Source of the DNA: Trichoplax sp. H2
Lineage: Eukaryota; Placozoa; Uniplacotomia; Trichoplacea
Assembly (NCBI GenBank): GCA_003344405.1
Contig: NOWV01000102.1
Coordinates: 206,974-270,973 of the forward strand
Length of the DNA: 64,000 bases
Reading direction: 5' to 3'
Shown: positions 25,401 to 36,007 of the stretch, piece after piece
Layout of the letters: every line of letters begins with the position of its first letter
Position numbering within the stretch: the first letter of the stretch is position 1
The notes under the pieces: generated by a model
What the model saw: the letters and a program-made list of their open reading frames with translations, nothing else
What the model was told of the DNA's origin: nothing
Databases searched by the model: none
Made by a program: the position numbers and the translations under genes

Positions 25401-26913
25401 TGTAGCTAAGATGAAAATATTATATAATGGGTTAAATAAGACTGCAATCGTTCAATAAATAGAATGACCTGCAATAGCTTTATATTTGGCTCCACAAATG
25501 TGTAATACCATAACAAAAATTATAAATTGTGACAGTAACGAATTGAAACCAAAAATAGTAAAAAAATACAGTAAATTAGCTCATCCTCTTGCTAAAGTTG
25601 TTATCTGATCGAATGGCGTAGCCTCAGGCTGATTATTATTCTATAAACTTACCTCTTAAGGAAGGAAGCCAGTTGGCTAATAATTTAGCCGTAAACTGAG
25701 TACTAACATGCTAAATACTCTGATTCTTAACAAACGTATTAATTAATTCTATGATATCGTTAAGTAAATTCCTTGATTTACCTCGAATGAATCGCAAACT
25801 CAACTCTCTTGCACCAAGTATGGTAAACGACCATATGCTAAGCAGGGAATCATCCAGATTTTAAGCATTTTTATAGATTTAATTTAAACTTGACTATACG
25901 ATTATACTTAGTACAGTCAGACTGTTTGCTCGTTTAAATATTATATTATATTAACTACAAATAATAAAATATAATGCTGTACCAACTAATCTTTGTAAGT
26001 CTTCATTGCCTGATCGCATCCTTAGTGTCTGAGCTCAAAATTTTCTGATATTGAAACTAGTGCAAACTTAGTCATATTGAGAAAATGGCGATCTTGTTTA
26101 ACGTCTAAGGGATATAAACTGAGTTATTCTTATTAATATAAATGGCTCTAAGTTCTAATATAGGACTATTTCCTAGCTATGTCATTTACATAATGCTACC
26201 ATCAAATTTATCAGTTTAAAATACGATGCAGTAGAATAACTAGACATAACATATATTCTTACTCATTTGCCATAGACGCCGAGGATTATTGCCTATCAAT
26301 TACACTTACCTTAAACATTTACTTATGCTTAATATATCATTTACATTCTGTTAACTAGTACTACGATAATGAATTGTTCGTACACATATTTTGAAATCAA
26401 AGGGTATTCCCAATATTTATTTATTTTATTAAGAGAAAAGAAATTACATGTTGTTACAAATCTTCAATTGAAATTGCTTTTTGCTTCAAGCATAAGAGCA
26501 TCTGTAGACAATTTTACAATATATTCTTCTATGTCATCTGAATAGCATTTGCCATAATGTTGGATAAAGCTAATATGACTGCCTACTATGTAAAATTATT
26601 GTAAAAAATTGGCCAAAATTAGTAAGAAATGAAAGATCTCAATTTATTTTGATTCAAGAAATGTATTGATGATGTTAAATAAGTTTTAAAATCATTGATA
26701 TGAGATTAGTTACAGCTCTTTATGGTCTAAAATTCACCATTACGTCGATTATGAGCTATGGTATCCGACTTACTTCATACCTATGCAGTATAAGTAAACG
26801 GTAAGATAAAATTGATGCTGTATACTATCAATTTTAACCCAATTAGACCAAAATTATGGCATAATTTATATCAAAATGAAAAAAATGGATAGCAATAATA
26901 TTTGATCGGAATG
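22463..26913. other. AT-rich spacer between solo LTR and GPCR 3
   Basis: No gene could be supported. It contains a perfect 13-bp hairpin at 23303-23333 (listed separately) and an imperfect inverted repeat near 23646-23693. Confidence 0.45.
23303..23333. other. Perfect 13-bp inverted repeat (hairpin)
   Basis: TAGCTTTTAGGAG (23303-23315) is exactly complementary to CTCCTAAAAGCTA (23321-23333) across a 5-base loop GCCCT. It lies in a spacer with no neighbouring gene within 3 kb. Confidence 0.75.
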
Positions 26914-27912
26914 TCAAAGATTCCTTTGCAAATGCATAATTCTATTTCTCTTGTAACAAACGGTAGTAATTACTCTATTACGCAATTCATGGCTTCTCCA
27001 AATATAAATAATTGGATTAGTAGCAGCAGTTGCCAAGAATAAGATGTAGAATATAACCGAAACTTTAAATGGTAGCAAATTGAAAATTTCAAAATCAGAT
27101 AGATCTAAAATAGTAAGAACAGTGGTTGGTATCCAACAAAATAAATTTGTACCTACTATAGTAGCGGTAGTTCGAATTGATTTAATAATACTTCTAGCTC
27201 TATTTCGATCGCAAGCTAAATTTTTTTGGCAGGCAATACAAAAAATAATACTGTAACAACCGACGACAATAGAAATGACTAAGATTAAATGGATTAAGTA
27301 AATTGATGCAATAACATCGGATGCCCCAAAAACAAGAGCTTCCTCAGGACTTCCAATAGCAAATCCTTTGCTACAGTTTTCTTCCTCTCGCTCAATTGCA
27401 ATAGAAATTATAGAACTGTCTAGCCTACAATAATCTTTATACCCATATCTCCCCAAGCCAACATTCTCTAAACCTAACAATGGCACGATATAAATTATTA
27501 GAGAAAATACCCAAGGAAAAATAATCAATACTTTAACTTTATTCGGTGTCATTAAATTGGGATAACGCAATGGTTGAACAACAATTATGCAGCGATCGAT
27601 AGAAATAACGGCTGCAATTGTTAGTGATACTCCATAGAACCATCCAACAAGGAAAGCTTGCGCTTGACATATTGTAGAAGGTACAGACGATCCCATAATG
27701 ATTACTGTTAGAACCATTGGAATAGCCAATAAACCAGTTAATAAATCAGCAGCTGCTAAGTTCCCAATAAAATTGTTATTGATTCGATTTTGTAAACTAG
27801 GATTCTTATACAGAGTAATCAAGTAAAACAGATTCCCAACAATAGCTGTAATGGTAATAATAGTCAAAATAATTATACCTATAACGGGTATAAAAGACGC
27901 TTTACTTTCCAT
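26914..27912 (-). CDS. Rhodopsin-like (class A) GPCR 3, intronless, minus strand
   Basis: A 332-residue receptor from the first in-frame ATG (27910-27912). The frame stays open upstream to a stop at 27991-27993 but has no ATG there, only TTG, so either the extracellular N-terminus is very short (about 6 residues) or an upstream exon adds to it. Approximate helices: TM1 7-34 (G26-N27), TM2 46-74 (D56), TM3 81-110 (C82, D106-R107-C108), TM4 125-147 (W134), TM5 200-229 (Y220, no proline), TM6 245-270 (C259-W260-I261-P262), TM7 281-304 (N299-P300-I-I-Y303). Loop 2 is unusually long, with an acidic run near 174-178 and two cysteines (C162, C180). Position 6.44 is N256. It is the only one of the six on this strand. 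Confidence 0.93.
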   Translation of the reverse strand: MESKASFIPVIGIIILTIITITAIVGNLFYLITLYKNPSLQNRINNNFIGNLAAADLLTGLLAIPMVLTVIIMGSSVPSTICQAQAFLVGWFYGVSLTIAAVISIDRCIIVVQPLRYPNLMTPNKVKVLIIFPWVFSLIIYIVPLLGLENVGLGRYGYKDYCRLDSSIISIAIEREEENCSKGFAIGSPEEALVFGASDVIASIYLIHLILVISIVVGCYSIIFCIACQKNLACDRNRARSIIKSIRTTATIVGTNLFCWIPTTVLTILDLSDFEIFNLLPFKVSVIFYILFLATAATNPIIYIWRSHELRNRVITTVCYKRNRIMHLQRNL

Positions 27913-28739
27913 ATTGCTGTATTTTTTGACGCTATTATTGATAAGACGGACCAAAGTACTAAAATACGAATAGTGATCACCTTTATAAAGTTACATAAGC
28001 AGGAAGATGGATTTTGCTGTCTCTCTGTTATGATAAAATTGATGCAAGGTAAAAATTTTAATCCATAACATTTCATTTAGAATGTAAACGATAACATCAT
28101 TACTTCAAACGATTATGATACTCTCCGAGTCAAATATCTTCAAAAAACTCACAACCAACTATCTACAAAATGGAAAATTCTATCCTCTAGTAGAGATACT
28201 AACTGCGAAAGCTATTTTCAAGTAGGATGATGTGATTAAAATTGCTAATTTAGTAAACTTTCAGCTAAGTATAATAAATAAAAATGAACATTTACTAAGA
28301 TACTATACGGAGTTAATAAAAACAGAAAAGGATAAGGAAAAAGTTTTAGTATTTTTCAGTAGCGTAGCACCAAAGGATTTATTTTACTATAATAGATGGA
28401 TTACATCTATACTCTTAATATATAGTTAAGGGTCTAATTTTTGTCTAGCTACAGCAAAAACTATAATATAATTGAAAAGTAAACAGATGTTTTTTTGAAC
28501 CATCGATCCAGTAGCCAATAGCCGATTAATTATTAACATCAAACATTGTATTATTGATGCAACCTAAATGAATATATAAACCAGTTTAAAGCTCTTTAAA
28601 TAATTATTACAATAGGATAGGAAGTAGAATAAAATCTTCGCAGTGGCTACGTCATTCATTTTACGAATCTTCATCATCTTTACTCTGATATATATTTTCA
28701 AATCTTGGCTCGATTGCAAAGTACCTTTTAATGTGGGGA
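27913..28739. other. AT-rich spacer upstream of GPCR 3
   Basis: Contains the expected promoter side of the minus-strand receptor. An open frame at 28232-28429 lacks an ATG and is not supported as a gene. Confidence 0.45.
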
Positions 28740-29366
28740 TGTCACAAAACAGCTTTGCAACAAGATATCTTAATGTACGATCAATAAGTCAATTCCTTGA
28801 ACCACGTATCAAGGAACGATATCTGCACTATCACGAACACTTTTGCTCTACTAACAGACTACACAAAGACTTTAATGCCTCGTATTTTACGTTAAACACT
28901 AAGTTTGAGAATCCACTTTATTGCACGATATACTGCATTTATATAATATTCCTCAATATCCATGAGTTATAGTTGGTACGATTAACTTTGGAATCATTTA
29001 CTGAATTAGATATTAATTATAGCTACTGCTCCCTTAATACAGACAACGGTATTTACGAACATAGACATCTGATGAATAATACAGAATAGTCAGATTACGA
29101 TATGTCCTATCACGGAACATTTCCACGATAATTTACAATCTACTATAAGTAAGTTATAATCAAAATGATTCAAACTGTAAGTAGATGATTTACATTCCCT
29201 ATTATAACTATTAATTCAATATGTGTATTGTGTCTCGGTCATAAAAAGTCAGTACTATATTAAAACACAGTATATCCAAATTAGAAGTTAACTAAATAAG
29301 GATAGGCTAACAGAATTATCCTAACATAGATATTTCTACTCTAATACAGTATATAACACTGTCACA
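28740..29366 (-). mobile_element. Solo LTR, family C (627 bp)
   Basis: Begins TGTCACAAAACAG and ends ACTGTCACA, with an exact 5-bp target duplication GGGGA (28735-28739 and 29367-29371). On the minus strand TATATAAATG is followed about 20 bp later by AATAAAG, again the promoter-to-poly(A) order of an LTR. The same family occurs at 56653-57719. No internal retroelement domain is present. An open frame running through its left end (28643-28972) starts outside the element without an ATG and is not a gene. Confidence 0.75.
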
Positions 29367-30223
29367 GGGGAGTTTCTTGTCCTTTATCAAACAGATAGAA
29401 AGTCATTATGGCTGACTTGTGAATTAATATTGCAGTTTATACAGAATAGAAAATATTCTGTAATTTTTATAGTAAAATCATTCTATCTGTTTTATAGATG
29501 ATATTTACTTACAAACTGAAAGATAAGTTGGTATTATGAAGATTTAGCAAAAAGTAGATTGGTAATTTTCTTATTTATAAGTATAGTAATACTAGAATTG
29601 GATCGAGATCATCAGCCAATTAGTCCTTGTTATAATCCTAATAACTTATCAAAGCCAACTAAACAAAACCATTAAACTATGATCAGCTTTACTTTATTTA
29701 ATCTGTTTGTAATAGGTCGTCAAGGTGATACAGTCAAACAACCACATACCGGTAATTAGATATAAAATCGAAATAAATCTGACAAGGTTGCATGTCTTAT
29801 TACGTCAACAAAATCAGAATTTAATTGGTAGATATGTCATTGGTCTTGAAATATTATACATATACAGTCACGATCTAATATACCACATTATGACATATAA
29901 ACTAAATCCTAATGTACTTTCTAGGAATTAATTTTACGTGATATGTTCTAAATCCTACCGCGTCAACATGAAATGATGTTATCGTCACGTAGTAAAATCG
30001 TTTATTTTTAGCATTTCTTTTCTCAATTTTTCCTTATTTTCTAAATGATGATGACTAAAGCTGTATACCATAATATCCGTAGTAAATAATAATATCAAAA
30101 TTATAACCGGTAATCAATCAGATTCTAGTTTCTATACGATGTCAGACCAATAAGGTAAATGTGTATTATTGGAAGACCTAGCTTACCAAAGTTATAGTAT
30201 GGCCAATTATTCGACTAACTTAC
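29367..30223. other. AT-rich spacer
   Basis: Nothing supportable between the family C and the truncated family B elements; one open frame of 68 codons is not convincing. Confidence 0.45.
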
Positions 30224-30434
30224 TGTCACAAACCAGCTTCGTGACAAGGATAACGTAAAACAAATCTCTAAATTACTATAGTCTCCGGGATTCAGTATCC
30301 CTTAACTACCTCACAAGAATTTAAACGCCTTTGATTCTACGTTAAACTCAACCAGACAATTGAGAACTGCTTTATTCAACCATCTGACGGGCTTATATAC
30401 CCTTCTACAGCAGCTAACATTCATGAGTCATCTT
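30224..30434 (-). mobile_element. Truncated solo LTR, family B
   Basis: Starts TGTCACAAACCAGC and follows the family B sequence through the AATAAA and TATA region (minus strand) up to GAGTCATCTT, then stops matching. The U3 half, including the GTACCGTGACA end, is missing, so no reliable target duplication can be assigned; a CTTAC on both sides is probably chance because it overlaps element sequence. Confidence 0.7.
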
Positions 30435-30561
30435 ACAAAGAGAAATTGAATTTCATAGAGTAAAGGTAAATTTAGCAATGTCTATGGTACATAAGAAATT
30501 TTACAATTAGGGATACTCTAGTATAGTATAAATAACCCCGAAATAGTGAATGCTAACCTGA

Positions 30562-31509
30562 GTTTTGTAGCTGAGACATATGTTACGATGTAGCTAATAT
30601 TATAGGCTGATGGAGGTAAAACAATAATGCTGAAATAGGATAGAGAAATTTTATAATCCTGATACTTGGTAAGGCTACAATAATATTGTAAATACTGAGA
30701 AGCTAATTAACGAGTAGTTTAGGAATACTAGATTGTTCTATTTCGTATAAGCTAAGTTTTGTAGCTGAGACACATGTTACGACATAGCTAATATAGGCTG
30801 ATGGAGGTTTAATGTAATACTAAAATAAGATAGGAAATTTTACGATCCTGATACTTGGTAAGGCTATAATAAAATCTTAAATACTGAGAAGCTAATTAAA
30901 GAGTACTTTAGGAATATTTGATTGTTCTATTTTGTAAAAGTTAGGTTTTGTACCTGAGATACATATTACAGCATAGCTAATAGACAGGCTGATAGAGGTT
31001 AAATATTAACGCTAAAGTATTAAACTTTAGGTTCCTGATACTTGATAAGGCTAGAATAAAATTATAAGTGCAGTGAAGTTAATAAACAAGTAGGAATATT
31101 AGATCGTTCTATTTCGTATAAGTTAAGTGTTTTAGTTGAGACACATCTTACGATAAAACTAATATATAGACTGATGTAGGTTTAATATTAAAGCTAAAAT
31201 AGGATAGGAAATTTTATGATCCTGATACTTGATAAGGCTGCAATATGATTGTAAATACTATAACGTTAATAAACAAATAGTTTGGGAATCTAAATTGTTG
31301 TTTATCATACAAGCTAGGTTTTGTAGCTGAGATACATGTTACGGTAAAGCGAATATATATAGACTCATGGAAGCTAAATATTGAAGCTAAAATAGGATAG
31401 TAAATTTAATGATCCTGATACGTAGTAAGGCTGTAATACAATTGTAAATACTGTGAAGCTAACAGAAAAATAGCTTATAGTTTAGGAATACTAGATCATT
31501 TCTTTCGCA
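30562..31509. repeat. Tandem array, five diverged units of about 180-195 bp
   Basis: Units begin near 30562, 30756, 30945, 31139 and 31318, each with GTTTTGTAGCTGAGACA-like start, then ACATGTTACG, GGCTGATGGAGG, TCCTGATACTTGGTAAGGCT, TAAATACTG and GGAATACTAGATTGTTCT near the end. The period is irregular because of small indels. No open frame persists through the array. It lies just right of the truncated solo LTR. Confidence 0.8.
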
Positions 31510-34142
31510 ATTCGTGATATATTTGTAGACCACTGCTGTATTATTCCGCGTACTTAGAACTTGCGTGAAAAAGTAAATCGATTATTACAAAGTCATTCCT
31601 ATTCACGTTTTCAACCCTAAATCATTAAATAAATTCTACAGAAATGACTATTCAATATTTCTAGTCATTATAGAGACTAATCATGTAAAGGAAAATGGTT
31701 CTTAGTATGAGCTAGAGAGCCTTAAAAGTATATAATAGCAAGATGGTTCCACCAGCTACGATCTAAGGCGGTGGCAAGGATAGTACAATTTGGCGTAAAT
31801 CAGATATGCGAAGATGGTCTGACAATTAGCAGTGAAACAGACGTTATTTTATCATAAAATGTATTTTAATAATTACAGGTAATCAACTGCTTTTACCCGC
31901 CTCAGATTCCGATAAATTTTATGGTGATAATAATTCTATGTAATAGATGTAGTGGTAAGAGTAATTTTATTGCATCATGTGTTATAGCTACATAAACACT
32001 AGCTATTAAAGCTCTTGCTCGATTAGTATCTGCACTAAGTATCCTGCATTAAAGTAAACTTTAAATCATCTTCTTTTCGATTCTCCTCAAAAACATTTGT
32101 TTGGTATGCTGCAAAGCTGGTAAGAAGTAGTTTAAGTTTATTACCAACCTATACAAAACTCATGCTAACTTGTCTTAGTAATAGGCCTATTTAAATTTAA
32201 ATAATTTTATTCGATTTATTAATTATTGCGTAACTAAAAAGAATTTCCACAAGTCTTGAGGTACCGTGTATCAAGTTTTCTGTTTCTTAATGACGAAGGT
32301 TTAATGGATTCTACAAACCTGTCGCAAATCAACTCTACGATAACAGAGCTTAAAGCTGAAGTCTGAAAATTTCGTCCTGAATTGCGCATCAGAGTGCTTA
32401 ATCCGATTAAGAAACTCTTGGAACTCCTATTTCTGATCTTACAGATTTACAGGCTTGTACTATTGTACACCTTTAACCTTATACCAGACATTAAACTTAA
32501 CGAGTAAATTAATGCAGGTTACTTATTGAATAGTGTCGCAGCACCGATTAAGAATGATGAATTCTTTTTCTGTGATTACCTGTAAAACCTTCCACCTTAC
32601 TGTAAGACTGCTACCAAGCTTCACTACTTCAATACCTTCGCGAAGGACCTTAGTCAACAGTAAGAGCCAGTCTAGAAGCTTATAGGTAATATTATAAAGC
32701 TAGCTTTATTCAAATGTTGTTCCACTACACAGCTTAAATTACTCTCCTTGAGTACAAATGCGCTTCCTCACACACTTGTGCCAAACTCCCCGTGTGCTAT
32801 CTGTTAATTATTTCCTCCGTCATATAGCCTTTTCTATACCCATGTAATTATATTAATCATTATTGAGTATATGTATGAGTTAATTAATATACTGTATTGT
32901 GTACCAATAGTAACTTATTCCAATAAATAACTTAAATCCGCTCAGTGCCTAATAGATTGCATAAAAGTGTGACAACCGCCATTTTGATTATTGTTCATAT
33001 TTTGCATAGTACCGAACCTAAATCTACACAGTCATTAATGGAAATCCATTAACGGTTGAATATTACAATTTTGCCATAATATTTATAACTGTCTATTTCT
33101 AAATCAATTACATTATCACACTTAATATCTTAAACCATAGCAAATGGTTAACCTCTCCAGATCAAATGTCGAAATTACGAGCATTTCCTAACGAATTTAG
33201 TAGTGTTATTGGACACAGATATCTGACAACGCACTACAGTCACATTATCTATGGATAGAAGAATTCAAATTGTAATCTATAAATTCATATAACACAGTAA
33301 TAATTATAGCGATTCGTGGGCAAAGTCTGCAAGTATGACTAATTACATGGTGAGATATTGCTGTAAAGACGCTCTTATTCAATTTTTTTGCTAACAGAAC
33401 AAGTTTGCTAAGTACTTGGAAAATAGTATACAAGAAAATCTTACCAATTTATAGGTAATAGATTTGCTACAAAGCAATTAAATATACTATAGTGTTACTG
33501 GTCCTCAATAAACGTAACAGCAGTTAATTTCCATCTGGAGAAAAGTCTAATTTTATTTCCTGGAGAGCTTTCTTATATAGTCATGCATCAATTTACACAG
33601 CCGACTGCAAGATTTTACAAGTTTAAGATAAAAACAGCACAACAGAATCCAGCCTAATTCAGTCATTTCATATAGAATATAATGAGATATCTTTAATAAG
33701 GATTAACTATACTTATTACAATCATTTCAAGTTTCGTAAGTGCTCAGTAAATATCAATTAATAATCAAATGACGATATACCATAAGTGAAAAGGCAGTTT
33801 TGCTCAAAATGCTATTATGTAGGGGTTAAGTGAAGTAATTGATAAATTTCTTAATCTTGTCAATTGTGCAGATTTGTGGCATAATATTTTAGTGCCATAT
33901 AGTCAATAAGAAATGACGATATACCGTAACTGAGAAGAAAGCTTTACCCAAAATGCTTTTATATAGAAGCAAGTCTGATTTAATTGATAAATCATTTTAG
34001 CATTTTCTTGTTAAAAGGTTTATAATAAGCGGCTATAATTATCGAACAGAAATTGACAATATCATAATATGACTTCGCTGGTTGCGCATGAGTTAAAACA
34101 GATTACTTCTAAGTTATTACAACGTTATTTTAAACTATTATT
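31510..34142. other. AT-rich spacer with one small duplication
   Basis: No gene could be supported. Two diverged units of about 100 bp, each with AAATGACGATATACC, start at 33767 and 33911. Confidence 0.45.
33767..34001. repeat. Diverged direct duplication, 144-bp spacing
   Basis: AAATGACGATATACC followed by a shared order of words (AAAATGCT, TATATAG/TATGTAGG, AATTGATAAAT) occurs at 33767 and at 33911. Confidence 0.6.
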
Positions 34143-34364
34143 ATCTACTTCTTAACCTACTATAATATCAGAATTTATCCTGTACCGGTTAGCTGAATTA
34201 ACTCTGCACAACTCGAGATATACGATAACAAGGAGCATGCTATAAAGAGTTTCTGCCTGTTTAAAATAGTTACGGCATTCGAAACTCTAATTATAAATTC
34301 TCACAGTAATATAAATTACTGTACAGCAGTAACTCATCTCAGAAGTATAATCTAGGCAACAATA
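34143..34364. repeat. Haplotype copy A (222 bp) before gaps
   Basis: Matches 34984-35205 over the full 222 bp with no net length change and a handful of substitutions. It ends exactly at the 20-N gap, which indicates an allelic overlap that the assembler did not merge. Confidence 0.8.
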
Positions 34365-34384
34365 NNNNNNNNNNNNNNNNNNNN
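34365..34384. other. Assembly gap (20 N)
   Basis: Twenty N after haplotype copy A. Confidence 0.95.
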
Positions 34385-34983
34385 GCTCATTTAACAGAGG
34401 TTCAGTAACTATCAGATCGCTGACTAACGAACATTATCCTCTTAGAAATACTTTTTGTAATATGATATATAGCAATCAAAAATAACCGGGACAGGGGAAC
34501 TATAGTAAGGTAACACTACGAATTGCAAGAGAGCAATAGAACTAAGAGTACCTACTGATGTGTATCAATCACTTTTCAAATTTCGTTAAGTAACTTTCGT
34601 ATTAGTATGTTTACCGAATAAGGATGGTTACTATATACAGTATAGAAATCAAAAGNNNNNNNNNNNNNNNNNNNNCAATCAAAATGGCTGTATAGAAAAC
34701 TCTATAAAGCTTCTATGTTTATTCAATTTTCATCAGAATATTACATGAAATCAAAATTTAAAGGCCCAGTGGCCACCCTTAGCGATATAACGAATACTAT
34801 TTTAATAATCAGTACTCTGCAGAAATTACTACCTTAGAGCTATTCGTTTTACATGAAGAAATCTTTAGGTTAAAAGTACTGTAAGAATCTTATACTGACC
34901 TATTGAAATGAACCCATAATCAGAGTCATTTAACAGTAGTATAAATACCCCCGCGCTGCTCATTTCAAGGGAGGGTGGGTGAG
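34385..34983. other. Haplotype-specific sequence of unknown nature (contains a gap at 34656-34675)
   Basis: About 580 bp of sequence found only on the copy-B side of the duplicated locus and split by a second 20-N gap. Near its right end is TATAAATACCCCCGCG, TATA-like and unusually GC-rich for this window, followed by AGGGAGGGTGGG. It may be part of a mobile element inserted in one haplotype, but no clean terminus or target duplication can be read. Confidence 0.4.
34656..34675. other. Assembly gap (20 N)
   Basis: Twenty N inside the haplotype-specific segment. Confidence 0.95.
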
Positions 34984-35205
34984 ATCTACTTCTTAACCTA
35001 CTATAATATCAGAATTTATCCTGTACCGGTTAGCTGAATTAACTCTGCACAACTCGAGATATACGATAACAAGGAACATGCTATAAAGAGTTTCTGTCCG
35101 TTCAAAATAGTTACGGCATTCGAAACACTAATTATAAATTCTCACAGCAGTATAAATTACTGTACAGCAGCAACTCATCTCAGAAGTATAATCTAGGCAA
35201 CAATA
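34984..35205. repeat. Haplotype copy B (222 bp)
   Basis: Second copy of 34143-34364 with about six or seven visible substitutions; after 35205 the sequence continues as unique spacer. Confidence 0.8.
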
Positions 35206-35571
35206 GTTCTATCTAAATACGTTTGGTTATGACCATTATAGCAGAGCGAAGGTTCGATAATTGCTTAAAAAACAACAGACTTGAACTATCGGCTGTACAA
35301 CAATTTAGGAGTTATTCGTGACAATTTACAAATTCTGTATTAGATTTTAATCTTGTTCAATCTCTTCTACATTGAGCAATATATCAAAAAATTTAGTTTG
35401 CGATATCCAATCTTAATTATCCAATATATTATTTTACTAAAAAATGCTTAATCCAAATTCAAGTATTTATATCAATTTTAAAACTACTGATATTGCGATT
35501 GCAATATTTTTGTTCATTCAATCAAGTGATCATAACTTTTATTAAACGCTAGGTATAAGCAGGACAATGTG

Positions 35572-36007
35572 TGTCACAAACCAGCTTCGTGACAAGGATA
35601 ACGTAAAACAAATCTCTAAATCTCTAAAATCTGCGGATTCAGTATCCCTAGTCACAAGAATTTAGACACCTTTGATTCTACGTTAAACTCAACTAGACAA
35701 TTGAGAACTACTTTATTCAACTATCTGGCGGGCTCATATACCCCTTCTACAGCAGCTAACATTCATGAGTCATCTTGTAAAAATACTTAGGTGAGAACAT
35801 CTACTAACTAATTTTTTACAGTCGGACTACAACATGTCCATTCACAGAATCATTTCAGAGCACATTACAGCACAACATTAAATTTACTGTAACACATTTA
35901 TAATTAGAGTAATTCCTATTGTAAGTAACTAGTTGCAATATATTATCACTATATTATATTCACCAAATTTAGATAGCTATTTCTTCACGGTAGTTCGTAC
36001 CGTGACA
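35572..36007 (-). mobile_element. Solo LTR, family B (436 bp)
   Basis: TGTCACAAACCAGC to GTACCGTGACA with an exact 5-bp target duplication ATGTG (35567-35571, 36008-36012). It carries the same minus-strand TATATAAG-like box (here TATATGAG) and AATAAA. A short internal deletion near 35620-35655 distinguishes it from the copy at 45024. Confidence 0.8.

Noticed and set aside
28643-28972. Plus-strand frame of 109 codons
   Set aside because: Starts with GTG, has no ATG at its start, and most of it runs into the family C solo LTR.
30562-31509. CRISPR-like array
   Set aside because: Units are about 190 bp, diverged throughout, without short constant repeats and unique spacers, and the genome is eukaryotic.
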